Below, piece by piece: positions 24,905 to 38,327 of a DNA stretch of 64,000 nt. This DNA comes from Epiperipatus broadwayi. Its lineage: Eukaryota; Onychophora; Udeonychophora; Euonychophora; Peripatidae. The translations under genes and the position numbers were made by a program. The stretch is taken from the NCBI GenBank assembly GCA_028023455.1, contig JAQFVV010012490.1, forward strand, positions 4,464,576 to 4,528,575, in the 5' to 3' direction. The stretch's first letter is position 1, and every line of letters begins with the position of its first letter. The notes under the pieces are model-generated. The model had not been told where the DNA came from. It did no database searches and saw only the letters and a list, made by a program, of their open reading frames with translations.

Positions 24905-24919
24905 ATATATATATATATA
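24905..24919. repeat. (TA)n tract shared by elements A and C2
   Basis: Pure alternating TA that directly separates the outer end of LTR A (CAGCTCA) from the start of C2 (AGTACCCTCAC). Confidence 0.95.
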
Positions 24920-25424
24920 TAGTACCCTCACTTCCAGGAAATATAATATATAACAAAATAGGACTAGCTCAGATAAATGGTTATGCTCGGCTAAAATACA
25001 TTAATTGATAATAAAAAATATTCTATGATACTATCTATTGTTTAACTAGCTCTAACTAATAAGTAATAATATGGTTCAGTTATATAAAATAATAAATAAT
25101 ATATTTAATAAATCATGAGACCATGAAGTGAGATACAAGTGGCAATATGAATTACATTGACCTAATATCCCACAGGATACAACTTCAATGGCATAAGAAT
25201 GCTATCCTTTCTATTATCTCAAATAATAATAAATTTATAGCATTCTTATGACTTTAAAATAATAATCAATTAAATATAATACTAATAAATAATTCATCAT
25301 CTCTTGATTTAAAATAATACAACTAAAATATTCTCAGGTTATTTTAAATTAATTCTACTCATCTTATAATCTTATGTAGTCAAGCATGATAAGGGGTTTG
25401 ATATCACCCTCAATTACACCTAAC

Positions 25425-25494
<70 letters not shown>

Positions 25495-28400
25495 CTTCAA
25501 TGTATAATTCAATCTTATCTATTTTCCCCATTATAGTTATTATCAATAATAATAATAATAGTAAATAAATAATATAGTATAATCTTTTAGCTTTCATGTG
25601 GCATCTTAAATAAAATATGTGGTGTAATCTGAGAATATGTGGTAACGGATAATATTGTAATTCTGTGTAATAAATTACATAATTAATTTATGACCATAAT
25701 GATAATAATGATAATGAAATTTCTCAAAATAAATAATATTAAGAAACACTGTAATTTCTCAAATAAATAATCTTATTCGTACTGTGCAAATATTATGTTT
25801 GACTTATCCATCTTAAAATCGTGAGTGTACGTTGTGAAAAAAAAATCGATATAACACAAATTTATAAAAAACAAGTTTAACAATTTTATTATAACACTTC
25901 CAACAAAAATAAACTATGTACAATATTTACAATTAAAATAATCTTGGATAATTACATACCTCTTCATCTCAAAAAATAAAATAAAATCTAAATACCTAAG
26001 CCTTCACTCTGACTTAGAACTTGTTATATTTATTAAATATTCACAATAATATTACCAATAGTATTCATGGATACACTTATAACTTAAAAATATATTGTCT
26101 ACAATTGAATGCTATTATAATATGTTTCCATCAAAACATATGCAAATTATGAAAACATAAAACATAAACTACAGAAGTAGCACTTATTTTTAATATATGT
26201 CTATCAGTTTATACTCAATTATTTAAATAACTTTATCATGATAGTGCTGATATTATCATATATATATATATTTCGGTTCGTTACTAAATAAGTGGACTCA
26301 ATAAGTAATATAACTAACAAACTTTATACATCTTGCTTGGTATCACTTTCAATAATAATTCTGTGTATGTGTTTATGCGTATTCTAAACATAAAAATCAT
26401 ATTTATAAAATACAATTACTTGTTCCATTCTATGTTCATCCATTAAAAATATGCATTACATGTAAGTTAAAAAATATTTAAAAATTATTCAAAAGGTTTC
26501 GTGAATAATTTTATTATCACTAAATATTTTCATAAAATAGTTTTAATAAAATACAGAAAATATTTATGATTCTTTATCCTTATTTTAATTTTATTCTCAA
26601 TCTCATTTGTATTTATTTCAACATCATTCATAACAAGAAAAACCTATCTTATCCTCTTCCAAAATAACAATCCTTCAATTCAAAAATTATTTATCATTCT
26701 CCCTCAAAATACAGTTCTGTACGATGCAATATCTTAGAAATTATGATAGCGATCAGATGCGTAGGTATGAAGAACAAACTAGAGTATTAACTCAATAGTA
26801 CAAACATATAAGATAGTCAACATGGCAACAGTGCAATAAAGAAAAGAGGCATGACTTCTCTGTCTAATAACCTCCACTAAAATAACAATGTCCAGGCTAT
26901 TTATTCAGCTTTTCGGAACACTAATATCCAATATTAAAGAAAAACCCTGTCCATGGAAACATACAAGTTACAGGGCTTCATTATTTCTACCTGCATAATT
27001 ACTAAGATAATAAAACTATTTCTACTCCCCATAAAAAACCTATATCTAAACATCTTTTTGGTTTCTTTTTAATACTCCCAAGTCACTACCACTTTAAAAT
27101 TTCTTTATATATTTATCTTTCTACATCACCAAAATCCTCAAACATATTTCTAAAAACAATAAATAAATTCACATATAAAGTCAACAATCTAGACTACTCA
27201 TCAAGAAAAGGTTACTTCACTTCCAAAACTTCTTTAATAAAATACAAATGATTATCAATGTACTAAGACAATACTTTAAACATTTTAAAATAATAGAGTT
27301 CCTTGATTAAAGAATCATATAATTTTATTCATCATTAAATCATATTATATCAGTAATATAAAATAAAAGTATGCTTTTTTTTAAAATAAAAATCTAATTC
27401 ATATAATCTTTGTGTGTTTAATACATTCGCACATACCTATACGTTTATACAACAATATTATAAAATACTTTAAACAATCTAAAGAAAAGAAAAATAATAA
27501 ATACATCATAAAAAAATAATATTTTATAACTGTTACCCATAGTAATAATCGCTAGTTGATCACTTTTAGACATTTTCTTAATTCACATTTACTAAAATAT
27601 TACTTAATATAAGCATTTATTCAGCAATTATCATACTTAAAATGTATTAAAAACTTATAGAAAAAAAATTAAGTAATCTTTATGATAATTATAATACTAT
27701 ATTAGTAAATAATTTTTTATATGTACTTTTCCTATCTACAATTATAATAATAAAAACTTAATATTATTATTAGTTCATAAAATAATAAAAACATAGCTAC
27801 GTAAAACTCCAGTCCATAATAAGCACTCATTTTTTCTCCCCTGATGCACATTGCTACAACAACCATTGTCTTAACACTTGAAGACAACAACTCCTCTCCC
27901 AGCATGATGCATGATCAGTTGATTAAGAAAAAAAATGATGAAATGAAAAAAAATGAAAAGAAAGTCGACTTTGAAAAATCTGGATCCATCTATAAAAATA
28001 ATCATTAATCTCTGCTTGAAAGTTTATAAAAAGTATAGTCTATTGTTTATATCTTTCAGAGTAATGATTATTGAAGATAATATTAATTCATGATGTTTAA
28101 AAATAATTCTCCAGGGTTTTCTTATTCCACAGGATCCAGTATCGGCTTCTAGTGTCTCTTACATGGTAATATGGATTCAGGCGTACTTATATGTAAATTG
28201 CACATTTTTTGTTCCAGTGAAATTAGCATTTAGTCATTTCATAAAGCTAGCATATAGTTCTTTTGTCAGGATAATTTTTATTTATCCAAGGATTTTCTTT
28301 TTCAGTTAATAATTTCCAATACCGGTTTTTTTAAAAAAAATATTAAATAATCATGGTCTTCTTTAATAGTGATAGCTTGTTTTATAAAATATATCTGCAG

Positions 28401-29962
28401 TAACTTTAATCTTTATTTCCATCATTTTGGAATATAAATTCACAATAAATACTTAAAAGAATGTTTTTTTAAAAGAAACATTTACTGCAACTCTTTATTA
28501 AAACGATATACTTTCAAAATATTGAAAAATTAAAAAGTCTTTACCATGTTGCTTTACTGGATTTTAGATAAAGTTATCTTTTTTTACAATAAAATGCATT
28601 TGTCCTTAATTTCCCATAAACTTTGCATTTAATTCTTTATACAATGTCCAAAAGATTAATATGACCAATACTATATTTTCCTTTGTTAATAACTTTAAAA
28701 ATATATTTTCAATTAAGGACTGTACCTCAATCCTTTCTTTACACAGGTACATAATTACTTTTGGTACAAATTCCATAGTTATTGCGATGCTAAAATTAAA
28801 TTTTGATAAAACACTTAGTAAGGAATTTTAGTTGCTTCAACAGTGCATAACTTAAACTGAATAAATTTATAGTTTTTTAATATTTTTTTTTTTAAAAAAT
28901 AATTTCAGTTAGTACACTATCCAATACTTTAATATTTTGCAAATAATAAATTATTAAGAGAGCTGTTTTAAAAAACACAAATTTATTTTTTTAAAACATT
29001 AAATTGACTTATTAACACCCTATTGACTGATAAAAAAGCACACAGAAAAAAGTGAACATCTGCTTTTATATCAAAATAAATTGATATTTTGATTGGCTGA
29101 TTAGTCCTTCACCTGATGATCTGATTTACATATCCAGCCAAGATTGCACAATTAAAATTAAAAATAAAATCTATGACTCATAAAATATTTAATATTATTT
29201 AAAAATATTAATTCTAAATTAATTTTATACTTTTATTTAAACTAACTAAACATTTTAAAATAGCATTTTGAAAATAATATTTTATTAATCTATTCCATAT
29301 TTAGTTTTAATGTATCTATTTTTCTAAAATCTAATTTTATTAACTACATTCATTTTAAAATCTTATTAAATATTTTACAACAACTAATTTCTTATATCTT
29401 GTGGTAGAGAAATAAATGTTTTCAATTTTATAGTATAATTAAAGCAATTTTGAAACTTTATTAACAAGAAAACTTGTAAGCACACATGTATGAATATTTA
29501 CATGTCTCATGACTTAAAATTCAGACAAAATGTGTATCAATTTTTGTCTGGCAACAAAATAAATGTTTAATTGCAAAAATATTATATTAAAAAAAATGAT
29601 AAGATAATAATATAATTTAGAATAATAATTTTGATACTATAAAACTAAATACATTTCTCCACCTCAAAATATTACATTTTATATAAATATCTTATGATAT
29701 AACTATTAAGTATAATTTTCATATTAAAATATACTATTTATTTAATTTTAAGTTATTACTTAAAATTCATCTTTAAATATTTATTTAAAAGACTTATTAA
29801 TACACTATTTTATTATGGCCAGTTTTTTCAACCATGCAAAATTACACCATTTAGCTTTAATTGACTATTTTAAATATATTTGTATAGTTTCATGTATTTA
29901 ATATTCTCATTTTAGTTTCACTAAGCTTTTAAAAAGATTCTCAACATAACATAGTATTCATA
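24920..29962. mobile_element. Repeat C2: second 5 kb copy of family C, right end missing
   Basis: Starts AGTACCCTCACTTCCAGG right after a TA tract and follows C1 throughout with many small indels. Shared landmarks include GGACTAGCTCAGATAAAT, GACTTAGAACTTGTTATA, TTGATTGGCTGATTA-type text near 29092 and TTATTATGGCCAG near 29812. It stops at about 29962, some 95 bp short of the end of C1, where LTR-like fragment D begins. No coding capacity is seen. Confidence 0.8.
25425..25494. repeat. (TAA)n microsatellite inside C2
   Basis: About 70 bp of uninterrupted ATA/TAA trinucleotide at the position of the shorter, interrupted run in C1. Confidence 0.95.
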
Positions 29963-29965
29963 CTT

Positions 29966-31700
29966 TGTTACGCTCTTAAATTTTACGAGATTGCAACATA
30001 CGGTGGCCGTTCAAGGGTGCCACCAAGTATTTCTGCCTAAACCGTATTATAAATTTTCTATAATAACGGTTAATTTATTTACAAACGGCAATCACCAAAT
30101 GCAAACCTTAAAATAATTTTCTTTTAACGAACCAGAAGATTACAAAATGAAATATAAGAATTACTTATAATAAATAAAAAAAAACAGATCGACGCTTAAA
30201 TATTGTTGAAATATTTATTACACCTTTATTCTATTTGTTGTCTATTCCCTTCTTTCACAATTGTCGAATCAAACCCTCCCGATCCTTTTTCCTTTCTAAT
30301 CAAGAATTAACATGTATTGTTCTCGAAGGATCATGTGCCGTCACTTTTTCAATTATACAATATTTTCATCAAAAAAAAAACAAACATGGTATATAACTAT
30401 GAGTGAACTCTAGGGTGACTTACTACAAGAGTGTGTTGGTTAAAATCAAACCCACTCAAACCTCCTCCTTCTAATGTTAAATCTTATCATCATAAATTTT
30501 ACCTGCCCTTAGATCGAGTATACAATTTTGCCTATTCATTTCTTTGCATTATAAGAACAACAATCACATAAACTAAAGGTAAGTTTAATTAATAAAACAT
30601 AACCCAAAAAATAATATAATGTTGATTAACTTGAATTAGTAAATATATCTACTTAAAGACTAAATATTTCCCCTTTTTCTATTGTTGAAACTTTGAGATT
30701 TTTGAAGTGAAGGTTTTTCTTTATTCTATTACGCAAATGTCTCTTGAAATTATAATAATAAAAAAAAAGTCAATTTACCCTGATCGATCAGTGTAGGTCC
30801 TGTATGAGTGGAATATTTCACCTTATATTCGTCGTGGTTGGTCCGTGATCTTCCAGTCCGTTCTCCTCGGCTAGCTCTCTATATCCGGCATTTACAAGGC
30901 AGTTCCAGGTGGCAATAGGAAGAGGTTCCCAAAAGGGAAAGTTCTGTTAGCTCTAGCTGCTCAACATTTTCTCCTTGTGCTTTTTTCTTATTTTTTTTTT
31001 TATATAATTTGTCGATTTTTAATATTGAAAAGTCTGAGCCGAATTGAAACTTATAGATTAGGTATTGACCTCGGCAGAAATCCAATTAATTAGAACAAAA
31101 GGAAAGTCCGTAATTTATAGTTTTTTTTTTAAAGTCTCAATTCACACCTTTAATATTCTCTTCTTTTATTTCATATTTTATTTTAAAATCCCAAAGAAAC
31201 ATTCCAATTGATCAGCTTAACAGATAACATAAAAATACCTTTACTATCAAAGTCCCAACAATAGAATTAATTGCTTTCTTTTCCTTCCTATTTTTAAGAT
31301 TTTTTTAAAAAAAACTAACCAAAAGACAAACTTTTATCAAAAATCTTGATCTAATTTATTTTAACTTCTTAAAACTCCATTTTAAATTTAAGTGTTAATT
31401 TATTTTTTTAAAATTATGTATTATAAAATGATATTTATATTTTAACAAAATATATATGTGCGTATATATATGTGAGCTGATAGAAAAGTACGTGTTTATT
31501 TATTTCTAATAAAATAAGTTTATTACAATGTATATATTTTATCTTTACAAAATATGTGTGTATATATATGTATGATTATGAGTTGGCAGAAAAAATACCA
31601 GCTCAATACTTATGCAAAAATGTTCCTTGAATTTAGCTAACATCACTTATTTGACTGTTTAAAAATGTTTATGTTATTAGTTTGTATTTTACTAAATAAT
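29966..31700 (-). mobile_element. LTR-like fragment D, related in its end to LTR A
   Basis: The left boundary TGTTACGCTC abuts the truncated end of C2. The first 60 bp share the pattern of the A LTR end: TGT-ACG, GAGATT-GCA, and a GC-rich GGG(T/C)GCCACCAAG. On the minus strand it would end ...GCGTAACA. Beyond about 100 bp I cannot align it to A. The stretch 30778-30910 is the least AT-rich part (GATCGATCAGTGTAGG and beyond). The right end is uncertain; I set it by the usual LTR length. No coding content is seen. Confidence 0.4.
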
Positions 31701-33046
31701 ATTTCATGTGTTTTTATTTTTTTTATATTTTGTTATATTTTAAATTCTTTACTCAAGTTTTTTTTTTTGTATGGAGTTTATTTATTTATTGTTTACTGAA
31801 TAAATAAATATTTTCACATGCTACTTAGTTAATATTTTCAAATTGTATCAATGACATTCTACCTTTTTATAAAATATTTCAACATAGTATACAGGATTTT
31901 GAAATGATGATTTGGCAGTTCAGCTAATCATTCAATTACAAGTAAAATATTAATCAAAAAAACATTTCAAATATTTTACCGTAAATCAATTTGAAATTGT
32001 CATTAAAATATAATCTTGCTTTAAAATAATGGACTAGTTCAGATTCTGTATTATCTGAATAGATTGAGCATTCCTTCCAATAAACCTATCCATATATGGA
32101 TAGATAATGCATAGCCAATGGTAAGATGGGCCAATAGTTGTTCACAGAATTTGAATGTTTTCATTAAGGATGAGGATTTGGCAATAAATAGTCAGTCTTG
32201 TTGAAGGTAAGATGAGAGAACTACACTGTCACAAAACTGAGACAGATGTTCTCCATACATGTTCTGCAGAGAAGTACTGTCAAACTTGAACTGCAGTATG
32301 TATGTTCTCCAGAGAACTTCTATAAAACCTGAAAGATAGAATACACATTCTCCAGAGAACAACTAGTAAAGCTAAATGGTTGGCACAGTGAGACAAGTCC
32401 AACTTCAGAGCTAAAAGCTGCTAGAATGAAATATTGGCACAAGGCAAGTGTCAATGTATCTATTGGTAAGGCAGACTGCTGAGATACAGCTGGAAGTGAT
32501 AGGAAAATGTATAAGTGCATATGTAGTCCCTTCCATAATTCATTCTAGAACTAGGAGCTATATCTCACCAACAACAGCCGGCAGAGTATAGTCATTGTAA
32601 ATATGAGTGTATATTAGTATTCATGTTTCACTAACAAAGGAAGAAATATTTAGAAAATACTTATAAAATAATAAGACTAAGTGCAATGAGTTGATTGGAT
32701 TTTTGGTTTCTAATGATAGGATGAAATATTTATTATTGAAATCCAAATTTACAAATCTAAAACAAAAAAACCTTGTACCACAAATTTTAGATTAATAAAT
32801 AATTTACCAGTAATTGATAATAAATATATATCAAGTTATTTTTAGTTAAAAATTAAAACATGAAAGGAAAAGTAGTTGCTTTTTTCTGTAGAATGATGTT
32901 TGACAAACTTTTGCCCTGAAAACAGTAGTACAACTATTATAAAGCAAACCAAGGTAATAAGTACGGACTCCTGAATTTTAGAGGTCTTTTGATTGTCAAT
33001 TGTTAAATTAAAGAATGGTAAAAAAATATTGGGATATATATATATA
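31701..33046. other. AT-rich DNA with no recognisable gene
   Basis: Contains a less AT-rich patch (about 32050-32620) with a recurring word CTCCA-AGA-AAC / TTCTCCAGAGAAC (near 32248, 32298, 32350), suggesting an old short tandem repeat. The 66-codon minus-strand frame there (32320-32520) has no recognisable content. It ends in the TA tract (33034-33046) that hosts element E. Confidence 0.5.
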
Positions 33047-34413
33047 TTATAACATTTTCCATTTTGCTAGGCCTCTACACGCTAATATAAACTGCGTGCG
33101 AGTTGATCAAGCTATGTCAAAAAAGAAGAAAGCTGTATTTCTATTCTAAAAACATAGCTATATTTCCTGATCAACTCGGCCTATTAATAGTTGAGAATTA
33201 TGCTATTGACAAAATCAGTTTTTACTTTATTGAATATGGGCGCCAGGACCTTTTATTCTAAAGAGTCTGCTGAAACGAGTCAAATAACATCTCACGAATA
33301 AAAAAAGAAAAATACTTTTAACTTAATCGGTATTGCATCATACCGTAATGAGAATTATTTTTTTTAAGATTATTATTCCTGGGCTTATTCAAACATATTG
33401 GCAAAGGTAAATTACATTTTAAATCTTATTAAACTAATAATAAATTAATAAAAAAAATAATAACTATTATTAATAATGCACAAATGCAAATTGATATTAG
33501 AAATATTTTTTTTATTATAACAGATTAAAAATCTGTTTAAGTTGAAATGAGAATTTCTAATCAAGCAAATTAGAGAGAACACATATTAATTCAAACATGA
33601 CGCAATCATTAAAATAAAATAATTAATTAAAAAGTTCTGGTATAAACAAAAGTCTCTGGTACAGAAAAAATGAAAGTCTCTATCGGGATTATTTTAAGAC
33701 TTGTTTGCAAATGCTTAATTTTGTCACAATCAGGAATAAGTAGTCTTACCGGTAAGTTTTAGTGAATTCACAATGGTTGTAGATAACTATGCATAGTTTT
33801 TCAGGGTTAACATGAACTCACGGCTATTGATTATAAATTGATCTTGGTGCTGGTTCCATAGGCTAGTTGCGTAACCTTTTCTGGTGTCCCATCGGTAACA
33901 ACATCAGCTAAAGCTCTGGTCTACTTTTGTATGAAGAACTTTTTCATCGTAGAGTGGTCTGGATTCTTTAATCCAAAACCAACCAAAAGAATATCAGGCA
34001 AACCAAGACGTTCCTCCAAGTGAATCCCTCCTTGTTATACCAGAGATCCAGTTTTCAGACTTCTGCACATGCTATTATCATGGCGTTTTTTGGTTCATAA
34101 TCTTGTAGATTTTTTATAAAATTTACGTTATAAAGTTCTTTTTTCTTATCAAGTTTTTCGGCCATCGTTAATTAGCCAAAATATTTTTACTTTCTCTTAT
34201 CTTTTTTATTTTACTTTTGGAATTCTTTTGTTCTCTCCAATTCTACTTTTATTTCTACTTACATAAAAAAAATGAAAGAATAATTTAACTTTCATTGTAC
34301 GTTATTTTTTTTTAAAAAAAATTAGTCAAAAAAAAAAATCTAAATTTACTTTTATTTTTTTAGCTTTTATCAAATTCCAATATATTTGCAATGTATATAA
34401 TTAAACGTTACAA
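33047..34413 (-). repeat. 3' LTR of element E
   Basis: Matches 35143-36504 apart from scattered substitutions and small indels, for example CTACACGCTAATATAAACTG here against CTACATGCTAATATAAACTG there. Confidence 0.9.
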
Positions 34414-35121
34414 TACCACCAGTGCCCGGATGATGAGAATAAAATAGGGGTTTACACTAATTTTATTCTTAAGTTTTTAAATTCATATTCGTGGTTTTTT
34501 TTATGTAGTAGTGTGCTGATATATTTCGTAGATTCATTCACAAGCGCCATTCGGCTTTAACGCCCACTTTTAGCTCTAACACGGCAAGAATGGAAAATAT
34601 TTTACATTCATCCATATCCTTTCCACTTTAGTGTAATATTAATGATAAGAAGCCCAAGTTATAAGCACAAACGAGCGTTGCTCATCATTCTGACTCTTAC
34701 AGGCTCATGGCAACTTGGTCCAACTTGATCCACCTTTTCCTTTATTGGGATCCCTACTAGAAATAGTCTGATGGGCATATAAAGGTGGTCTTATGTTAAT
34801 ATCCTACATACTAGGACCTGGGGCTATGCTTTTCCCCTCTTCAGTAACCGCCTACCTGGTCAAATACTTGTGACTTACGTCTACATCAGCCATGATCATG
34901 GTTTTTTTTAAACATATCAAAAAATATATACATATTTTTTTCTTTCTGGAAGTCATATTAAAAAAATATTTTTTTATATTTTAATCAGGGTTTAATTAGT
35001 TAGTTAGTTTTTATAATTTTTTTTATTTTTAAAAACTATTTATTTTCCAGCTGTGAGTTTCTTTGGGTCATCGTTGTAACGTTCTTTATCATTACAACTT
35101 ATCTCAGGTTGTGGTTAAATC

Positions 35122-35142
35122 GAAGCCCCACATTGGGTGCCA
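35122..35142 (-). other. Primer-binding site of element E (tRNA-Lys type)
   Basis: The minus strand reads TGGCACCCAATGTGGGGCTT directly adjacent to the LTR end. It matches the known tRNA-Lys(1,2) primer site TGGCGCCCAACGTGGGGC at all but two of 18 positions. This fixes the element's orientation and which LTR is 5'. Confidence 0.8.
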
Positions 35143-36504
35143 TTATAATGTATTCCATTTTGCTAGGCCTCTACATGCTAATATAAACTGCATGCAAGTT
35201 GATCAAGCTATGTCAAAAAAGAAGAAAGCTGTATTTCTATTCTAAAAACATAGCTATATTTTCTGATCAACTTGGCCTATTAATAGTTGAGAATTATGCT
35301 ATTGATGAAATCAGCTTTTAATTTATTTAATATGGATGCCAGGACCTTTTATTCTAAAGAGTCCATTGAAATAGTCAAATAACGTCTCACGAATAAAAAA
35401 AGAAAAATACTTTTAACTTAATCGGTATTGCATCATACCGTAATGAGAATTATTTTTTTAAGATTATTATTCCTGGGTTTATTCAAACATTGGCAAAGGT
35501 AGATTATGTTTTAAATCTTATTAAACTAATAATAAATTAATAAAAAAATAACTATTATTAATAACGCACAAATGAAAATTGTTATTAGAAATATTTTTTT
35601 TATTATAACAGATTAAAAATCTGTTTAAGTTGAAATGAGAATTCCTAATCAAGCAAATTAGAGAGAACACATATTAATTCAAACATGATGCAATCAATAA
35701 AATAAAATAATTAATTAAAAAGTTCTGGTATAAACAAAAATCTCTGGTACAGAAAAAATGAAAGTCTCTATCGGGATTAATTTAAGACTTGTTTGCAAAT
35801 GCTTAATTTTGTCACAATCAGGAATAAGTAGTCTTACCGGTAAGTTTTAGTGAATTCACAATGGTTGTAGATAACTGCATAGTTTTTTGGGGTTAACATG
35901 AGCTCACAGCCATTGATTATAAATTGATCTTGGTTCTGGTTCCGTAGGCTAGTTGTGTAAGCTTCTCTGGTGTCCATCGGTAACAACGTCAGCTAAAGCT
36001 CCGGTCTACTCTCATATGAAGAACTTTTTCATCATAGAGTGGTCTGGATTCTTTAATCCAAAACCAACCAAAAGAATATCAGGCAAACCAAGACATTCCT
36101 CCAACCGAATCCCTTCTTATTATACCAGAGGTCCAGTTTTCAGACTTCTGCGCATGCTATTATCATGGCGTTTTTTGGTTCATAATCTTGTAGATTCTTT
36201 ATAAAATTTACGTTATAAAGTTCTCTTTTCTTATCAAGTTTTTTGACCATCTTTAATTAGCCAAAATATTTTTACTTTCTCTTATCTTTTTTATTTTATT
36301 TTTGGAATTCTTTTGTTCTCTCCAATTCTACTTTTATTTCTACTTACATAAAAAAAAAAAAAATGAAAGAATAATTTAACTTTCATTGTACATTATTTTT
36401 TTAAAAAAAAAAATTAGTCAAAAAAAAAATCTAAATTTACTTTTATTTTTTTAGCTTTTACCAAATGCCAATATATTTGCAACGTATATAATTAAACGTT
36501 ACAA
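35143..36504 (-). repeat. 5' LTR of element E
   Basis: Partner of 33047-34413. It ends ACGTTACA at 36503, directly followed by a TA tract. Confidence 0.9.
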
Positions 36505-38320
36505 TATATATATATTAAAAAGAATCTTTTTTTTTGAAATTTTGCTTAGGGACTAAAAAAGTGTAATTATGCCACTGCTTCTTTCCATCTTTTTATATTT
36601 CTAACTCTGATTAATGTTAGTGTGACTAAATTTGGAATTTCTGTTAATATATAACTTTTAGTAATTTATTATTTTAAATGTGAATTTCTCTTTGTAAATA
36701 GAATATTTTGATTAATGCTTTAAAATGTTTATGTGATGTGTTATTTTAAATCATAATCAAAAAAGTTTTATTCAAATGATTTTATCATAGGTATTTTTTT
36801 ATTTTGAATGTTATTTGAAATAGCAACATAGTTTAAATATGTTTTATTACCTTGCTAAATTTGAATATCAGGAAATATTCCACATATTTTTTACTCTATA
36901 TATTTTGATTTAAAAAAAAGCATTGTGTATAGAATTAAGATGCAATAATAAGAAAAGAATGACAACAATAGACTGGTTTACTACTTGGGAATTCATAAGA
37001 AGTTTTAACACCAAATAATAGACCTGGACTACAATCCATTAATTTTTGACTTCCAAAATCTGCCACTCTATTACTGCATCAAACCATACAAAAAATGGGT
37101 TTGTATGGGGTTTATAACTAGTTCCATTACCGGAAGTGATAAACTGAGCCGTTATTCAAGGAACCTAAATTCTAAAGCCCATCATTCTATATCTATACTA
37201 TATTACATAGGGCAAGTAAAGTAGGCTTATGACTAAGTTTTTGGGAAGTTATGTGATGTTCAAGCCCAAGTGAAAAGTTGAGCATAGTAATTCTATTTGA
37301 TGGACCTAATTTTTTTTTAATATAATTTATTTTTCTCAGATAGGATTTCATCCAGAAACCATTGGATTATAAAGTCTCTATACTATCATTGCATTAAACC
37401 AGGTAGAACAAAAATATAGTGATTATATCAATACTTGTTAAATATTACATGGTGTTGATAAGAATCAGTGAATATTCTAATTAAATATTTTAATTATTGC
37501 ATTTATTATTTTACTCATAAGTATATATAAATATGTAGTTAGTTATTATTTTGCATAAAAGACCATAATTTTTGTGATATTTTATATAATATTATATACA
37601 CTAATTTTAATTTGTACATATTTATCATAGAGTTATTCAAAAGATATTATAATACATGTTATTTTTTATTTTTTATATATTCACATATTAATTTGCAGTT
37701 CTAAAAATATTTTCACAAAACTGATTAAAATATCAAAAGAATCTACCTACGAAATAAATGAATGTTATTATCTTAATTTACTTTCCTAATAGTTATTAAT
37801 AACATTTAGTATTAAATTATTATATTTCTTTATTTACTTTGTAGTTTTTATTCACATGATTATATAGCTCTGTTATCAAAAGCATCTCAGTCATCTCTCT
37901 GACTTATCTATGGATATAGAAACACATTATCACCTTTTAAATAAGTTAACACTTTTTTTTCTGTAGTTAGAATATCCATACTCATTCACTAGTGATGACT
38001 AATGATAATGAACAGTAATTATTTTAAATATAGATTGCAAATTTTAAGACCAGAAATTGTCATTTTTTTCACTTTCAAATCTGTAAAAAATTAAATTGAT
38101 TGCTTGGAACTTGAGATTAGTTTTCACAAATGTAAAAGAAGTCAATAGTAATGGGGAAACATTTACCCCCCCCCCCCACATTTCTGTGTACAGAAAATTC
38201 CATGTTAATACTGTTAATATCAATATTTGATTTATTTACAACTAAGGGGAATATATATATCAGGCATAAATATTTCCTTAAAAAATAACATATGCTTGGT
38301 TAATTTTAATATTTAATAAT
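36505..38320. other. AT-rich DNA with no recognisable gene
   Basis: No open frame of interest. A weakly conserved pair of segments near 37030-37090 and 37345-37410 (CCATT-ATT, CTAT-ACT-CATTGCAT-AAACCA) hints at an old duplicated repeat. There is a run of C at 38166-38177. Confidence 0.5.
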
Positions 38321-38327
38321 GATTTTA

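Larger units (their letters stand above)
33047..36504 (-). mobile_element. Element E: short non-autonomous LTR retrotransposon (LARD/TRIM-like)
   Basis: Two direct repeats, 33047-34413 and 35143-36504 (about 1.36 kb each, visibly very similar), flank a 729 bp interior without an intact gene. On the minus strand the LTR starts TGTAACGTTTAATTATATA and ends near TTATAA. A primer site lies immediately inside the right LTR, giving minus orientation. Both outer ends lie in TA tracts. With no gag or pol, it must have moved with proteins from another element. The minus-strand interior has short open pieces (for example VTEEGKSIAPGPSM near 34830) separated by stops, possibly a gag relic. Confidence 0.85.

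Noticed and set aside
38166-38177. Poly-C run in AT-rich DNA
   Set aside because: A plain homopolymer with no associated element. Similar short C or G runs occur at 52404, 57566 and 59874 (the last two in the PLE 3' UTR).
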